Assembly: GCF_000955805.1 (NCBI RefSeq)
Contig: NZ_JYOA01000007.1
Span: 499,773-563,772 of the forward strand
From: Pseudomonas sp. 21
GTDB lineage: Bacteria; Pseudomonadota; Gammaproteobacteria; Pseudomonadales; Pseudomonadaceae
Reading direction: 5' to 3'
Length of the DNA stretch: 64,000 nucleotides
This document shows, piece after piece, positions 1-9,148 of this stretch. The first letter of the stretch is position 1. Every line of letters starts with the position of its first letter. Both the position numbers and the translations under genes were made by a program. Below the pieces are notes generated by a model. That model made no database searches and had not been told where the DNA came from. It saw only the letters and a list, made by a program, of their open reading frames with translations.

Positions 1-15
1 GCTTTCAAGCGTGCA

Positions 16-46
16 GGCGATGCGGATTTTCCGCATCGCCCTTTGT
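16..46 (+). terminator. Probable rho-independent terminator of a gene upstream of the window
   Basis: A perfect 10-bp stem (GGCGATGCGG / CCGCATCGCC, positions 16-25 and 31-40) with a 5-nt loop is followed by a T-rich stretch. It would end a plus-strand transcript that enters from before position 1. Confidence 0.6.
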
Positions 47-79
47 CGTTTTAGCTATTGGAACAAGCAAGGAGCCACC

Positions 80-754
80 ATGACCTTCTCCATCGTCGGC
101 CGCTGCGCCGAAACCGGACAACTGGGTATCGCCATCAGCTCCTCGAGCATCGCCGTGGGCGCCCGCTGCCCCTGGGTACGCGCCGGCGTCGGCGCGGTGG
201 CCACGCAGAACATCACCCTGCCGGCCCTCGGCCCGCAGATCCTCGACCAGCTCGAAGCCGGCCTCGAGCCGGGTGCGGCGCTGGACAAGGCGCTCTCCAG
301 CAACGGCTACAGCCAGTACCGCCAGGTGACGGTGATCGACCAGCACGGCAAGGTCGCGCTGTTCACCGGTAGCGAGGCGCTGGGCGTGTACAACGCCGTG
401 GCGGGTGAGAACTGCGTGGCGGCCGGCAACCTGCTGTCCTCCACGGCGGTGATCGAAGCCATGACCCAGGCCTTCGAAAACGCCAACGGCTGCCTGGCCG
501 AGCGCCTGCTGGCCGCGATGCAGGCGGCGATGGCCGCCGGTGGCGAAGCCGGCCCGGTGCACTCGGCGGCGCTGAAGGTCGTCGGCGACCTGGTCTGGCC
601 GATCGTCGACCTGCGCGTGGACTGGGCCGACGAAGCGCCCATCGATGAGCTGGAGAAACTCTGGGTGGCCTACAAGCCGCAGCTGGAGGATTACCTCGTG
701 CGCGCCCTCGACCCGACCAAGGCACCGAGCTACGGTGTGCCGGGCGACGAGTAA
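80..754 (+). CDS. DUF1028 family protein (Ntn-hydrolase-like)
   Basis: 224-residue protein that opens with MTFSIVGRCAETGQLGIAIS, the typical start of the DUF1028 family, which is thought to adopt an Ntn-hydrolase-like fold. Members often sit beside amidohydrolases or peptidases, and here an M20 amidohydrolase gene follows about 100 bp downstream. The ATG at 80 was chosen because AAGGAG lies 6 nt before it; the frame is open a little further upstream but without a ribosome site. No signal peptide or membrane segment. The catalytic activity of the family is not established; a role in peptide or N-acyl amino acid turnover is inferred only from the neighbour. Confidence 0.85.
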   Translation: MTFSIVGRCAETGQLGIAISSSSIAVGARCPWVRAGVGAVATQNITLPALGPQILDQLEAGLEPGAALDKALSSNGYSQYRQVTVIDQHGKVALFTGSEALGVYNAVAGENCVAAGNLLSSTAVIEAMTQAFENANGCLAERLLAAMQAAMAAGGEAGPVHSAALKVVGDLVWPIVDLRVDWADEAPIDELEKLWVAYKPQLEDYLVRALDPTKAPSYGVPGDE

Positions 755-764
755 GTGACTCTCC

Positions 765-828
765 TGTAGGAGCGGGCCATGCCCGCGAAGCTCTGTTTCG
801 CCGATCGCGGGCATGGCCCGCTCCTACA
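765..828. repeat. Paired palindromic repeat, GCGGGCCATGCCCGC variant
   Basis: Two inverted copies of GTAGGAGCGGGC(C)ATGCCCGCG-like units face each other. It shares the GTAGGAGCG / CGCTCCTAC ends with the abundant REP class of this window but has a different core. It fills the gap between the DUF1028 gene and the M20 hydrolase gene. Confidence 0.8.
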
Positions 829-852
829 AAAGCTTTCAAGCAGGACCCGACC

Positions 853-2004
853 ATGCCTTCCAGCCGTGAAATCCTCGCCGACCTGATCGCCTTCGACACC
901 GTCAGCCGCCACTCCAACCTGGCGCTGATCCACTACATCCGCGACTACCTCGCCGGCTTCGGCATTGCCTGCGAGCTGTTCCACGATGCCGAAGGCGGCA
1001 AGGCCAATCTCTACGCCACGCTGGGTCCGCAGGACCGCGGCGGCGTGTGCCTGTCCGGCCACACCGACGTGGTGCCGACCGATGGCCAGCCGTGGACGGT
1101 CCCGCCGTTCGAACTGACCGAGCGCGACGGTCGCCTCTACGGGCGCGGCACGGCGGACATGAAGGGCTACATCGCCTGCGTGCTGGCGGCGGTACCGGCG
1201 TTTCTTGCCCAGCCGCTACGCCTGCCGGTACACCTGGCCTTCTCCTACGACGAGGAAGTCGGCTGCCTGGGCGTACGCTCGCTGCTCGCCGCGCTGGAAC
1301 ACCGCGAGCACAAGCCGATGGTCTGCATCATCGGCGAACCCACCGAGCTCAAGCCAGTGCTCGGCCACAAGGGCAAGCTCGCCATGCGCTGCCAGGTGCA
1401 CGGCGCGCCGTGCCATTCGGCCTATGCGCCGCAGGGCGTGAACGCCATCGAGTACGCGGCGAAGCTGATCGGCCGTCTCGGCGAGATCGGCACCCGCCTG
1501 GCTGCACCGGAGCGTCACGATCCGCGCTTCGATCCGCCCTATTCCACCGTGCAGACCGGCGTGATCAGCGGCGGCCGCGCGCTGAACATCGTGCCCGCCG
1601 AGTGCCAGTTCGACTTCGAAGTGCGCGCGTTGCCCAGCGACGATCCGCAACAGGTCGCCGATGACCTGCGCGCCTTCGCCGAGGCCGAGCTGCTGCCGAA
1701 GATGCGCGCGGTGAAGGCCGAGACGGATATCCGCTTCAGCGAGCTGTCGGCCTATCCCGCCCTGGTCACCGACCAGCAGGCGCAGGCCGCCGAGTTGATT
1801 GCACTGCTCAGCGGTTCGCGGGACTTCACCACCGTGGCCTACGGCACCGAGGGCGGACTGTTCCACCAGGCCGGCATCCCCACCGTGGTCTGCGGCCCGG
1901 GCAGCATGGACCAGGGCCACAAGCCGGACGAGTTCGTCAGCCTGGAGCAGTTGGCCAAATGCGATGACATGATGGCGCGGCTGGCGGAGTGGCTGCGCAG
2001 CTGA
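853..2004 (+). CDS. argE: Acetylornithine deacetylase / M20 family amidohydrolase (ArgE type)
   Basis: 383 residues. M20 metallopeptidase signature: SGHTDVVP with its zinc-binding His near residue 70, GRGTADMKG with the bridging Asp, YDEEVG with the general-base Glu pair, and a C-terminal EGGLFHQAG segment that supplies the last metal-ligand region. ArgE enzymes remove the acetyl group from N2-acetylornithine in arginine synthesis. Pseudomonads mainly recycle acetyl through ArgJ, so this copy may act on another N-acyl amino acid, and its DUF1028 neighbour fits a degradative role. The start ATG follows a weak purine-rich stretch (CAGGACC). Family assignment is firm; the exact substrate is not. 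Confidence 0.88.
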   Translation: MPSSREILADLIAFDTVSRHSNLALIHYIRDYLAGFGIACELFHDAEGGKANLYATLGPQDRGGVCLSGHTDVVPTDGQPWTVPPFELTERDGRLYGRGTADMKGYIACVLAAVPAFLAQPLRLPVHLAFSYDEEVGCLGVRSLLAALEHREHKPMVCIIGEPTELKPVLGHKGKLAMRCQVHGAPCHSAYAPQGVNAIEYAAKLIGRLGEIGTRLAAPERHDPRFDPPYSTVQTGVISGGRALNIVPAECQFDFEVRALPSDDPQQVADDLRAFAEAELLPKMRAVKAETDIRFSELSAYPALVTDQQAQAAELIALLSGSRDFTTVAYGTEGGLFHQAGIPTVVCGPGSMDQGHKPDEFVSLEQLAKCDDMMARLAEWLRS

Positions 2005-2028
2005 CGCATCGCGCGGTCTACCCGTTTT

Positions 2029-2111
2029 CGTAGGAGCGGACTCCGTCCGCGATGTGCCACCGGCCTGCTCGGAGCGGCCGGGAATCGATCGCGGATGAAT
2101 CCGCTCCTACA
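2029..2111. repeat. Paired palindromic repeat, GCGGACTCCGTCCGC variant
   Basis: CGTAGGAGCGGACTCCGTCCGC opens the element and GCGGATGAATCCGCTCCTAC closes it, so the outer arms are inverted copies. Same GTAGGAGCG outer ends as the other repeats but its own core. Downstream of the argE-like gene. Confidence 0.7.
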
Positions 2112-2143
2112 AGGGCATAACGTGGCACGAGCTGCCCAACCGG

Positions 2144-2209
2144 GTTCGCGAGCAAGCTCGCTCCTACAGGGAGCGATTGCTCTTCGTAGGAGCGAGCTTG
2201 CTCGCGAAC
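2144..2209. repeat. REPIN type B (GAGCAAGCTCGCTC outer-in pair)
   Basis: GTTCGCGAGCAAGCTCGCTC then, after about 20 nt, the inverted copy GAGCGAGCTTGCTCGCGAAC. In this orientation the GAAC/GTTC ends face outward. It lies between two convergent genes. Confidence 0.9.
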
Positions 2210-2228
2210 CAACCCCCGTCGAAAAACC

Positions 2229-2873
2229 TCAGGCAAACGCCGCGCGCAGCTCGTCCATGCTCGCGAAGTAGTGCGCCGGGCTCTCCGCCAGCAGCTCTTC
2301 ACGGCTGCCGAAGCCGTAGCCGACACCGGCCGCGGACAGGCCATTGCGGTGCGCGCCGATCAAATCGTGCTTGCGGTCGCCGATCATCAGGGTCTGCGCC
2401 AGGTCCAGCTTCTCGATACCCAGCAGGTGCTCGATCAGCTCCACCTTGTTGGTGCGCGTGCCGTCCAGCTCGCTGCCGTAGATCACCTTGAAGTGCCGGG
2501 CAAAGTCGAAGTGGCGGGCGATTTCCGCCGCGAACACCGTCGGCTTGCTGGTGCAGATGTACAGCGTGCGGCCCTGGCCGCCGAGCAGCTGCAGCAGCTC
2601 GCCGACACCGTCGAACACCCTGTTCTCGTAGAGCCCGGTGTCCTTGAAGCGCACGCGGTAGTGGTTCACCGCTTCCCAGGCGCGCGCCTCGTCGAAGTCG
2701 TAGGTGCTCATGAAGCACTGCAGCAACGGTGGGCCGATGAAGTGTTCGAGCTGGCGCAGGTCGGGCTCGTCGATGCCCAGTTGGGCGAGGGCGTACTGGA
2801 TCGAGCGGGTGATGCCCTCGCGCGGGTCGGTGAGGGTGCCGTCGAGGTCGAAGAGGATGTTCTGGTAATGCAT
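2229..2873 (-). CDS. HAD-superfamily phosphatase, phosphoglycolate phosphatase-like
   Basis: 214 residues from the ATG at 2873. HAD motif I is FDLDGTLTD (nucleophile Asp9, acid/base Asp11), motif II is the YICTSKP segment, and motifs III/IV lie in the MIGDRKHDLIGA stretch, with an alpha-helical cap typical of Gph/PpaX enzymes. Expected reaction is hydrolysis of a small phosphoester in the cytoplasm; the substrate is unknown. The frame stays open 16 codons upstream to another ATG at 2921, but motif I normally lies within the first 10 residues, which favours the shorter start. Transcribed toward the argE-like gene. Confidence 0.85.
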   Translation of the reverse strand: MHYQNILFDLDGTLTDPREGITRSIQYALAQLGIDEPDLRQLEHFIGPPLLQCFMSTYDFDEARAWEAVNHYRVRFKDTGLYENRVFDGVGELLQLLGGQGRTLYICTSKPTVFAAEIARHFDFARHFKVIYGSELDGTRTNKVELIEHLLGIEKLDLAQTLMIGDRKHDLIGAHRNGLSAAGVGYGFGSREELLAESPAHYFASMDELRAAFA

Positions 2874-2959
2874 GGGATCAGCGTCCGGCCGCGAAAGTCG
2901 GGCGGGAAGGATACTGCGCATGACCGCCCGGGCGAAGCACGAATCGCCGAACGACAGTC

Positions 2960-4099
2960 TCAGGGAGCAGAGCCCTGCCCCTGGCGCAACACGCGGAAAC
3001 CACCGCTGACGTTCACCGGCGGGTCACCGCCGACGCCGTAGGTCTGTACGGTGGCGTCCGACTCGGGCTCATCCTCCGGCTGCGCCAGCTGGCCGGCGAG
3101 CTTTTCCTGCACGCGGCCGCCGAGGTGATCGACGCCGGCCATCACCCCGCCGTCCGGATCACGCATCAGCGCCAGCCATTGCTCGTCGAAGGCGGCGTTG
3201 ATCTCCTTGCGCAACTGGGTTTCCACCTCGGGCCGCGCGTGGTCGTTGCCGGCCATGCTGAACAGGGTGAAGGCCACGGAGATTACCGAACCGGCGACCT
3301 TGCCAGCCGCGCCGGCCACCACGCCGACAATGCTGCGGTTCTTCAGTTCGTTGACCAGCTTGGCGCTGGTGCGCTGGGCGACCGGCGACACCCCGCTGAC
3401 CTTGGTACCGGCACCGGCCTTGCCCGAGGCGGTACGGATTTCCTGCATCAGCGCGGCGAAGGCAGGGAGCTTGCCGATGTCCTTCGCGCGCAGCACGTCG
3501 TAGAGCGAGGCGTCACGGCTGGATGGCGGACCCAGGCTGATCGCCGGAATGCCCATCAGGTGTTCATCGAAAGCGTTCTGCGGGATGCCGCGGCGCTGGG
3601 GAATTTCCTTCAGCGCGACGGTCAGTAGCTCGACGTAGTGCCGGGTGGCCTTCTCCATCACCGCGTCGGGATCGACCTGCCTGGCGACCGGGACGAGCAC
3701 CTGCTTGCGGTACTGCTCCTGCAGGTAGACGGCCAGTTTGTCGACGGTGGGGTCGAGATCGCCGTGGGAGCCCATCTTGTACCAGGCGACCTTCATGCCG
3801 AGCCATTGCTGGGTCCAGTAGCTGGAGAACCAGGGGATGAATTTTTCGTCGGTGCGCTGGTAGACCAGGTCCATCCACTGCTGCATGGCTTCTTCGGCGT
3901 AGGCGCGGGCCTGGGAAGTGGCGGCCAGGGAGGCGGCGCCGATGTCGGCATCGACCTGCCGCCAGGTGGCTTCGGTGATGGGTGCTGCCGGTTGGGCGGA
4001 GTGATGGGCACAGCCGCCCAGCGCCAGCAGAAGCAGCGCGAGGACACCGCCACGCCGCCAGGGCGAAACGGTGGAGCAGAAAGAGCACAGACTGTTCAT
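2960..4099 (-). CDS. Conserved hypothetical lipoprotein
   Basis: About 379 residues. The N-terminus has a basic stretch (PWRRGG), a hydrophobic run VLALLLLAL and the lipobox LGGC followed by A-H-H, so it should be lipid-anchored; no Asp follows the Cys, so sorting to the outer membrane is expected. The body is mostly helical, with a glycine/alanine-rich hydrophobic stretch (VVAGAAGKVAGSVISVAFTL) in its second half that may insert in membrane. I do not recognise a catalytic motif. ATG at 4099 preferred; another in-frame ATG lies at 4123. Its neighbours (HAD phosphatase, gamma-carbonic anhydrase, prlC) match a conserved Pseudomonas gene order. Confidence 0.75.
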   Translation of the reverse strand: MNSLCSFCSTVSPWRRGGVLALLLLALGGCAHHSAQPAAPITEATWRQVDADIGAASLAATSQARAYAEEAMQQWMDLVYQRTDEKFIPWFSSYWTQQWLGMKVAWYKMGSHGDLDPTVDKLAVYLQEQYRKQVLVPVARQVDPDAVMEKATRHYVELLTVALKEIPQRRGIPQNAFDEHLMGIPAISLGPPSSRDASLYDVLRAKDIGKLPAFAALMQEIRTASGKAGAGTKVSGVSPVAQRTSAKLVNELKNRSIVGVVAGAAGKVAGSVISVAFTLFSMAGNDHARPEVETQLRKEINAAFDEQWLALMRDPDGGVMAGVDHLGGRVQEKLAGQLAQPEDEPESDATVQTYGVGGDPPVNVSGGFRVLRQGQGSAP

Positions 4100-4236
4100 G
4101 GCCGCCCGCCGGCTCGGCGGCATCCCCGGCGCCGCCCGCTACTGACTTCGGCCGGGCACGCCCTGGCGTCCGGTCACCTTCGGTCAGTATAGGGCGCGAG
4201 GTCTGCCGCGGCGGGCCGTCCGGCGGTTCGGCCGGG

Positions 4237-4303
4237 GTTCGCGAGCAAGCTCGCTCCTACAGGAAGCCACGCGCTCTTTGTAGGAGCGAGCTTGCTCGCG
4301 AAC
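4237..4303. repeat. REPIN type B
   Basis: Inverted pair with GTTCGCGAGCAAGCTCGCTC first and GAGCGAGCTTGCTCGCGAAC second, 19-nt spacer containing GCTCTTTG. Lies between the lipoprotein start and the gamma-carbonic anhydrase stop. Confidence 0.9.
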
Positions 4304-4347
4304 CGCCCAACCGAATGAGCACGATCAGAACGTGGATGCAGGTGCGA

Positions 4348-4890
4348 TCAGCCGGCAAACCCCTCGGCAATATGCTGATCCTTCAGCTTCACGTAGTTGC
4401 CGGCGGTATAGCTGAAGAACGCGCGCTCCTTGTCCGTCAGCGGGCGGGCCTTCTTCACCGGGCTGCCGACATAGAGGAAGCCGCTCTCCAGCACCTTGCC
4501 CGGCGGCACCAGGCTGCCGGCGCCGAGGATCACCTCGTCCTCGATCACCGCACCGTCCATCACGATCGAACCCATGCCGACCAGGATGCGGCTGCCGATG
4601 GTGCAGCCATGTAGCAGCACCTTGTGGCCGATGGTCACTTCGTCGCCGATGGTCAGTGGGAAGCCGTCCGGGTTGAAGGGGCCGGCGTGGGTGATGTGCA
4701 GCACGCTGCCGTCCTGCACGCTGGTGCGCGCGCCAATGCGGATGCGGTGCATGTCGCCGCGGATCACCACCAGCGGCCAGACCGAGCTGTCGGCGCCAAT
4801 CTCCACGTCGCCGATGACCACGGCGCTGGCATCGACGAACACGCGCTCGCCGAGGGATGGCGTTTTGCCCTGATACGAACGAATAGTCAC
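4348..4890 (-). CDS. Gamma-carbonic anhydrase family hexapeptide-repeat protein (YrdA-like)
   Basis: 180 residues made almost entirely of left-handed beta-helix hexapeptide repeats (for example VIGDVEIGADSSVWPLVVIR, IGHKVLLHGCTIG). The metal-ligand region HITHAG and the later GHKVLLHGC supply the three histidines expected for trimeric gamma-class enzymes and YrdA/CaiE-type relatives. Activity could be CO2 hydration or none; many members are of unproven function. GTG at 4890 selected: it gives the usual family length and starts VTIRSYQGKTPSLGE; upstream in-frame codons would add an atypical extension. Divergent from prlC with 76 bp between the two starts, so the promoters must overlap. Confidence 0.88.
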   Translation of the reverse strand: MTIRSYQGKTPSLGERVFVDASAVVIGDVEIGADSSVWPLVVIRGDMHRIRIGARTSVQDGSVLHITHAGPFNPDGFPLTIGDEVTIGHKVLLHGCTIGSRILVGMGSIVMDGAVIEDEVILGAGSLVPPGKVLESGFLYVGSPVKKARPLTDKERAFFSYTAGNYVKLKDQHIAEGFAG

Positions 4891-4966
4891 GATAGAGTCT
4901 CTCTGGCTGCGAATAGGCCCGATTGTATTTAAGATGGCCAGGTGTTTCTTCAGCCAAGGTGCCACC

Positions 4967-7012
4967 GTGAGCGCGAATCCTCTTCTGCAGAGCTACGACC
5001 TGCCGCCCTTCTCGTCCATTCGCCCCGAGCACGTGAAGCCGGCCATCGAGCAGATCCTCGCCGACAACCGCGCGGCCATCGCGCGCATCCTCGCCCAGCA
5101 GAACGGCACCCCGACCTGGGCCGGCCTGGTGCTGGCCATGGACGAACTGCATGACCGCCTGGGCAAGGCCTGGAGCCCGGTCAGCCACCTCAATGCGGTG
5201 TGCAACAGCGCCGAATTGCGCGACGCCTATGAAGGCTGCCTGCCGCTGCTGTCCGCCTACTGGACCGAGCTGGGCCAGAACGCCGAGTTGTTCAAGGCCT
5301 ACGAGTCGCTGGCCAGCAGCTCCGAGTCGAAAGGCTACGACGTCGCCCAGAAGACCATCCTCGAACACGCCCTGCGCGACTTCCGCCTGTCGGGTATCGA
5401 CCTGCCGGCGGACCAGCAGCAGCGCTACGCGGAAATCCAGACGCGCCTGTCCGAGCTGGGCAGCCGCTTCTCCAACCAGTTGCTGGACGCCACCCAGGCC
5501 TGGACCAAGCACGTCACCGACGAAGCCGCCCTCGCCGGCCTGACCGACTCGGCCAAGGCGCAGATGCAGGCCGCCGCCCAGGCCAAGGAACTCGACGGCT
5601 GGCTGATCAGCCTGGAATTCCCCAGCTACTACGCCGTGATGACCTACGCCGAAGACCGCGCCCTGCGCGAAGAGGTCTACGCCGCGTACTGCACCCGCGC
5701 CTCCGATCAGGGCCCGAACGCCGGGCAGAACGACAACGGCCCGGTGATGCAGGAAATCCTCGACCTGCGCCAGGAGCTGTCGCACCTGCTGGGCTTCAAG
5801 AACTTCGCCGAACTGTCCCTGGCCACCAAGATGGCCGAGACGCCCGAGCAGGTGCTGAACTTCCTCCGCGACCTGGCCGTGCGCAGCAAGCCCTTCGCCG
5901 CCCAGGACCTGGAGCAGCTCAAGGCCTACGCCGCCGAGCAGGGCTGCCCGAACCTATCGAGCTGGGACGCCAGCTACTTCGGCGAGAAACTGCGCGAGGC
6001 GCGCTACAGCGTGTCCCAGGAAGCCCTGCGCGAATACTTCCCGATCGACAAGGTGCTTGGCGGCCTGTTCGCCATCGTGCAGAAGCTCTACGGCATCCAG
6101 ATTCGCGAACTGAACGACTTCGAACGCTGGCACCCGGACGTGCGCCTGTTCGAGATCGAGGAAAACGGCCAGCACGTCGGCCGCTTCTACTTCGACCTCT
6201 ACGCCCGCGCCAACAAGCGCGGCGGCGCCTGGATGGACGGCGCCCGCGACCGTCGCCGCACCGCCGGCGGCGACCTGCAGGCGCCGGTAGCCTATCTGGT
6301 GTGCAACTTCACCCCGGCGGTCGGCGGCAAGCCGGCGCTGCTGACCCACGATGAAGTGACCACCCTGTTCCACGAGTTCGGCCATGGCCTGCACCACCTG
6401 CTGACCCGCGTCGAGCACGCCGGCGCCTCGGGCATCAACGGCGTGGCCTGGGACGCAGTGGAGCTGCCGAGCCAGTTCATGGAGAACTGGTGCTGGGAGC
6501 CGGAAGGCCTGGCGCTGATCTCCGGCCACTACGAGACCGGCGCGGCGCTGCCGCAGGACCTGCTGGAGAAGATGCTCGCCGCGAAGAATTTCCAGTCTGG
6601 ACTGATGATGGTCCGCCAGCTGGAGTTCTCCCTGTTCGACTTCGAGCTGCACGCCACCCATGGCGACGGCCGCAGCGTGCTCGACGTGATCGAGGCCATC
6701 CGCGATGAAGTCGCGGTGATGCGCCCACCGGCGTACAACCGCTTCGCCAACAGCTTCGCGCACATCTTCGCCGGCGGTTACGCCGCCGGTTACTACAGCT
6801 ACAAGTGGGCCGAGGTGCTGTCCGCCGACGCCTTCTCGCGCTTCGAGGAAGAAGGCGTGCTCAACCCGGCGACCGGCGCGGCCTTCCGCGACGCGATCCT
6901 GGCCAAGGGCGGCTCCCAGGAGCCGATGGCGTTGTTCGTGGCCTTCCGTGGCCGCGAACCGTCCATCGAGGCCCTGCTGCGCCACTCGGGCCTCTCCGAG
7001 GAGGCGGCGTGA
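4967..7012 (+). CDS. prlC: Oligopeptidase A (M3 zinc metallopeptidase)
   Basis: 681 residues, the normal length of bacterial oligopeptidase A. The thermolysin-like motif HEFGHGLHH is at about residues 469-477, with the third ligand Glu about 25 residues further on in the WDAVELPSQFMENW segment. This cytoplasmic enzyme degrades short peptides, including cleaved signal peptides. GTG start at 4967 chosen because AAGGTG lies 5 nt upstream and the protein then begins SANPLLQSYDLPPF as in relatives; an upstream in-frame ATG at 4934 lacks a ribosome site. The stop overlaps the start of the next gene by one base (TGATG), so the two are translationally coupled. Confidence 0.95.
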   Translation: MSANPLLQSYDLPPFSSIRPEHVKPAIEQILADNRAAIARILAQQNGTPTWAGLVLAMDELHDRLGKAWSPVSHLNAVCNSAELRDAYEGCLPLLSAYWTELGQNAELFKAYESLASSSESKGYDVAQKTILEHALRDFRLSGIDLPADQQQRYAEIQTRLSELGSRFSNQLLDATQAWTKHVTDEAALAGLTDSAKAQMQAAAQAKELDGWLISLEFPSYYAVMTYAEDRALREEVYAAYCTRASDQGPNAGQNDNGPVMQEILDLRQELSHLLGFKNFAELSLATKMAETPEQVLNFLRDLAVRSKPFAAQDLEQLKAYAAEQGCPNLSSWDASYFGEKLREARYSVSQEALREYFPIDKVLGGLFAIVQKLYGIQIRELNDFERWHPDVRLFEIEENGQHVGRFYFDLYARANKRGGAWMDGARDRRRTAGGDLQAPVAYLVCNFTPAVGGKPALLTHDEVTTLFHEFGHGLHHLLTRVEHAGASGINGVAWDAVELPSQFMENWCWEPEGLALISGHYETGAALPQDLLEKMLAAKNFQSGLMMVRQLEFSLFDFELHATHGDGRSVLDVIEAIRDEVAVMRPPAYNRFANSFAHIFAGGYAAGYYSYKWAEVLSADAFSRFEEEGVLNPATGAAFRDAILAKGGSQEPMALFVAFRGREPSIEALLRHSGLSEEAA

Positions 7013-7281
7013 TGAGCGAGGTGAAGAAGCGCTTCATCGCCGGGGCCGTCTGCCCGGCGTGCAGCGAGCAGGACAAGATCGTCATGTGGGACGTCGACGG
7101 TGTGCCGCACCGTGAATGCGTCGCCTGCGGCTACGCCGATACGCTCAACGCCCAGGGCCAGTCGGTGCCGAAAGAGCTGTCCACCCGCGTCAACACCAGC
7201 GCGCTGGAAAAGCCCAAGGACCCGAAGGTGCAGGGCGTGCAGTTCTTCCCCAATCCGAAGCTGAAGAAGCCGCAGGAATAA
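7012..7281 (+). CDS. YheV-family putative zinc-ribbon protein (DUF2387)
   Basis: 89-residue protein with two CxxC knuckles, C14-P-A-C17 and C36-V-A-C39, within a compact N-terminal zinc ribbon, followed by a charged, probably disordered tail ending KLKKPQE. This matches the YheV family, whose function is unknown. It overlaps the prlC stop by one base and is cotranscribed with it; a strong terminator follows 20 bp downstream. Confidence 0.85.
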   Translation: MSEVKKRFIAGAVCPACSEQDKIVMWDVDGVPHRECVACGYADTLNAQGQSVPKELSTRVNTSALEKPKDPKVQGVQFFPNPKLKKPQE

Positions 7282-7300
7282 GGGTTGACTGAGTCATGGA

Positions 7301-7331
7301 AAATGCCCCGGCTTGCCGGGGCATTTCTTTT
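7301..7331 (+). terminator. Rho-independent terminator of prlC-yheV
   Basis: Perfect 12-bp stem AAATGCCCCGGC / GCCGGGGCATTT with a TT loop, then CTTTTC. Ends the prlC operon. Confidence 0.85.
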
Positions 7332-7520
7332 CATGGTGCACAAAGCGCAGCGCGCCAGCACCGGCATCAAGGAACATGGCCGCTGCCCCGTCATAGCATG
7401 AGCGCCGATCCCGCTTTACCGGCCAGCCCATGATCGCCATGGCCGGCTAGTCTGTAGAGCATCGCCGCAAGGAGTCCGCCGTGACCCAGACGTCCCCATC
7501 GACCCGAAGGAAGCCCTCAC

Positions 7521-9143
7521 GTGCTTGACCGCTTTGGCATGCTGGAGGTGATGCGCGCCTCGCGCCTGACGCAGTTCCCGATCAGCCCCGTGCTGCGCGA
7601 AACCCATGGCTTCAAGGGGCGCCTGACCTTCTTCCTGCTGCTGGCCGGCGCGCTGGTCTTCACCTTCGCCGCGCTCGGCCACGACATCCGCGCCAGCGGC
7701 ACCCACCTGGAGCCTGGCTGGCCGGTGCTGGTACTGGTGGTCGCGCTGCTGATCGCCCTGGGCTTCGAGTTCATCAACGGCTTCCACGACACGGCCAACG
7801 CAGTGGCCACGGTCATCTACACCAACGCGCTGCCACCCCGCTTCGCGGTGGCCTGGTCGGGGGTGTGGAATTTTCTCGGGGTGCTCTTTTCCAGCGGTGC
7901 GGTGGCCTTCGCCATCGTCTCGCTGCTGCCGCTGGACCTGCTGCTGAAGGTCGATAGCAGCGCCGGGCTGGCGATGATCTTCGCCCTGCTGATCGCCTCG
8001 ATCCTGTGGAACCTCGGCACCTGGTGGCTGGGGTTGCCGGTGTCCTCGTCGCACACGCTGATCGGTTCCATCGTCGGCATCGGCCTGGCCCACGGCGCCA
8101 TGGCCGGGCACATCGGCCTATCGGGCAACGCCTGGTCGCAGCTGACGACAGTGGGTTACGCACTCTTTCTGTCGCCAGTGGTGGGCTTCTTCGCCGCGTT
8201 CGTGCTGCTACGCGTGATGAGTTCCATCATCCGCAACCGCGCGCTGTTCCATGCACCGGAAGGCCGCACGCCGCCGCCCCGGTGGATTCGCGCGATCCTC
8301 ATCCTCACCTGTACCGGCGTTTCTTTCGCCCACGGCTCCAACGACGGGCAGAAGGGCATCGGCCTGATCATGCTGATCCTGATTGCCACCGTTCCCCTGG
8401 CATTCGCGGTGGATCGCGCCCATTCCCCGGAGCAATCCCGCCAACTGCTCGCCCTCCTCCAGACCAGCCAGGAGCAACTGCACCGCAGCGGCGGCTCGCC
8501 TGCGACGGACCCGCGCCAGGCGCTCCTGGGCTATCAGGAAGACGAAGTCGTGCATCCCGAACTGCTGCCATCGCTGGGCAGCGTGATCGGTGACATCGGC
8601 ACACGGCTGCAGCGCCACGGGCAGCTGGACAAGGTGCCCGCCGAAGAGGTGCAGGACCTGCGCAATGACCTCTACCTGAGCCTGGAAACCATCCGCCTGC
8701 TGGACCGCAGCGGCCAGCACTTCGACCTGGAAACCTGGAGCAGCCTGCAGGCGCTGCGCCATGAGGCCGACCGCACCATCCGCTTCATCCCGGTGTGGGT
8801 GAAGGTCGCGGTGGCCCTGGCACTGGGGCTGGGCACGCTGGTCGGCTGGCGACGCATCGTCACCACGGTCGGCGAAGGCATCGGCAAGACCCCGCTGACT
8901 TATGCACAGGGTGCCTCGGCGCAGCTGGTGGCCATGCTCACCATCGGTGCGGCGGATGGCTTCGGCCTGCCGGTGTCGACCACGCAGGTGCTCTCTTCCG
9001 GCGTGGCCGGCACCATGGCGGCCAACGGCAGCGGCCTGCAATGGCCGACCATCCGCAACATGCTGCTGGCCTGGGTGCTGACGCTGCCGGCCGCCATCGG
9101 CCTGGCGGCGGGGCTGTACTGGCTGTTCGTCCGGCTGATGTAA
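7521..9143 (+). CDS. Inorganic phosphate transporter, PiT family
   Basis: 540-residue membrane protein with about ten hydrophobic helices. The duplicated PiT signature is visible: GFEFINGFHDTANAVATVIYT in the first half and SFAHGSNDGQKGIGLIML in the middle, plus a second pair SSSHTLIGSIVG and VSTTQVLSSGVAG. A large hydrophilic loop (about residues 300-420) separates the halves, as in PitA. It should move metal-phosphate with protons across the inner membrane. GTG at 7521 has AAGGAA 8 nt upstream; an ATG six codons later is the alternative. No phosphate-regulon box or linked regulator is visible. Confidence 0.88.
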   Translation: MLDRFGMLEVMRASRLTQFPISPVLRETHGFKGRLTFFLLLAGALVFTFAALGHDIRASGTHLEPGWPVLVLVVALLIALGFEFINGFHDTANAVATVIYTNALPPRFAVAWSGVWNFLGVLFSSGAVAFAIVSLLPLDLLLKVDSSAGLAMIFALLIASILWNLGTWWLGLPVSSSHTLIGSIVGIGLAHGAMAGHIGLSGNAWSQLTTVGYALFLSPVVGFFAAFVLLRVMSSIIRNRALFHAPEGRTPPPRWIRAILILTCTGVSFAHGSNDGQKGIGLIMLILIATVPLAFAVDRAHSPEQSRQLLALLQTSQEQLHRSGGSPATDPRQALLGYQEDEVVHPELLPSLGSVIGDIGTRLQRHGQLDKVPAEEVQDLRNDLYLSLETIRLLDRSGQHFDLETWSSLQALRHEADRTIRFIPVWVKVAVALALGLGTLVGWRRIVTTVGEGIGKTPLTYAQGASAQLVAMLTIGAADGFGLPVSTTQVLSSGVAGTMAANGSGLQWPTIRNMLLAWVLTLPAAIGLAAGLYWLFVRLM

Positions 9144-9148
9144 ACCCT

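Noticed and set aside
832..841. GCTTTCAAGC also present at positions 1-10
   Set aside because: Ten bases only; expected by chance often enough, with no shared flanks.
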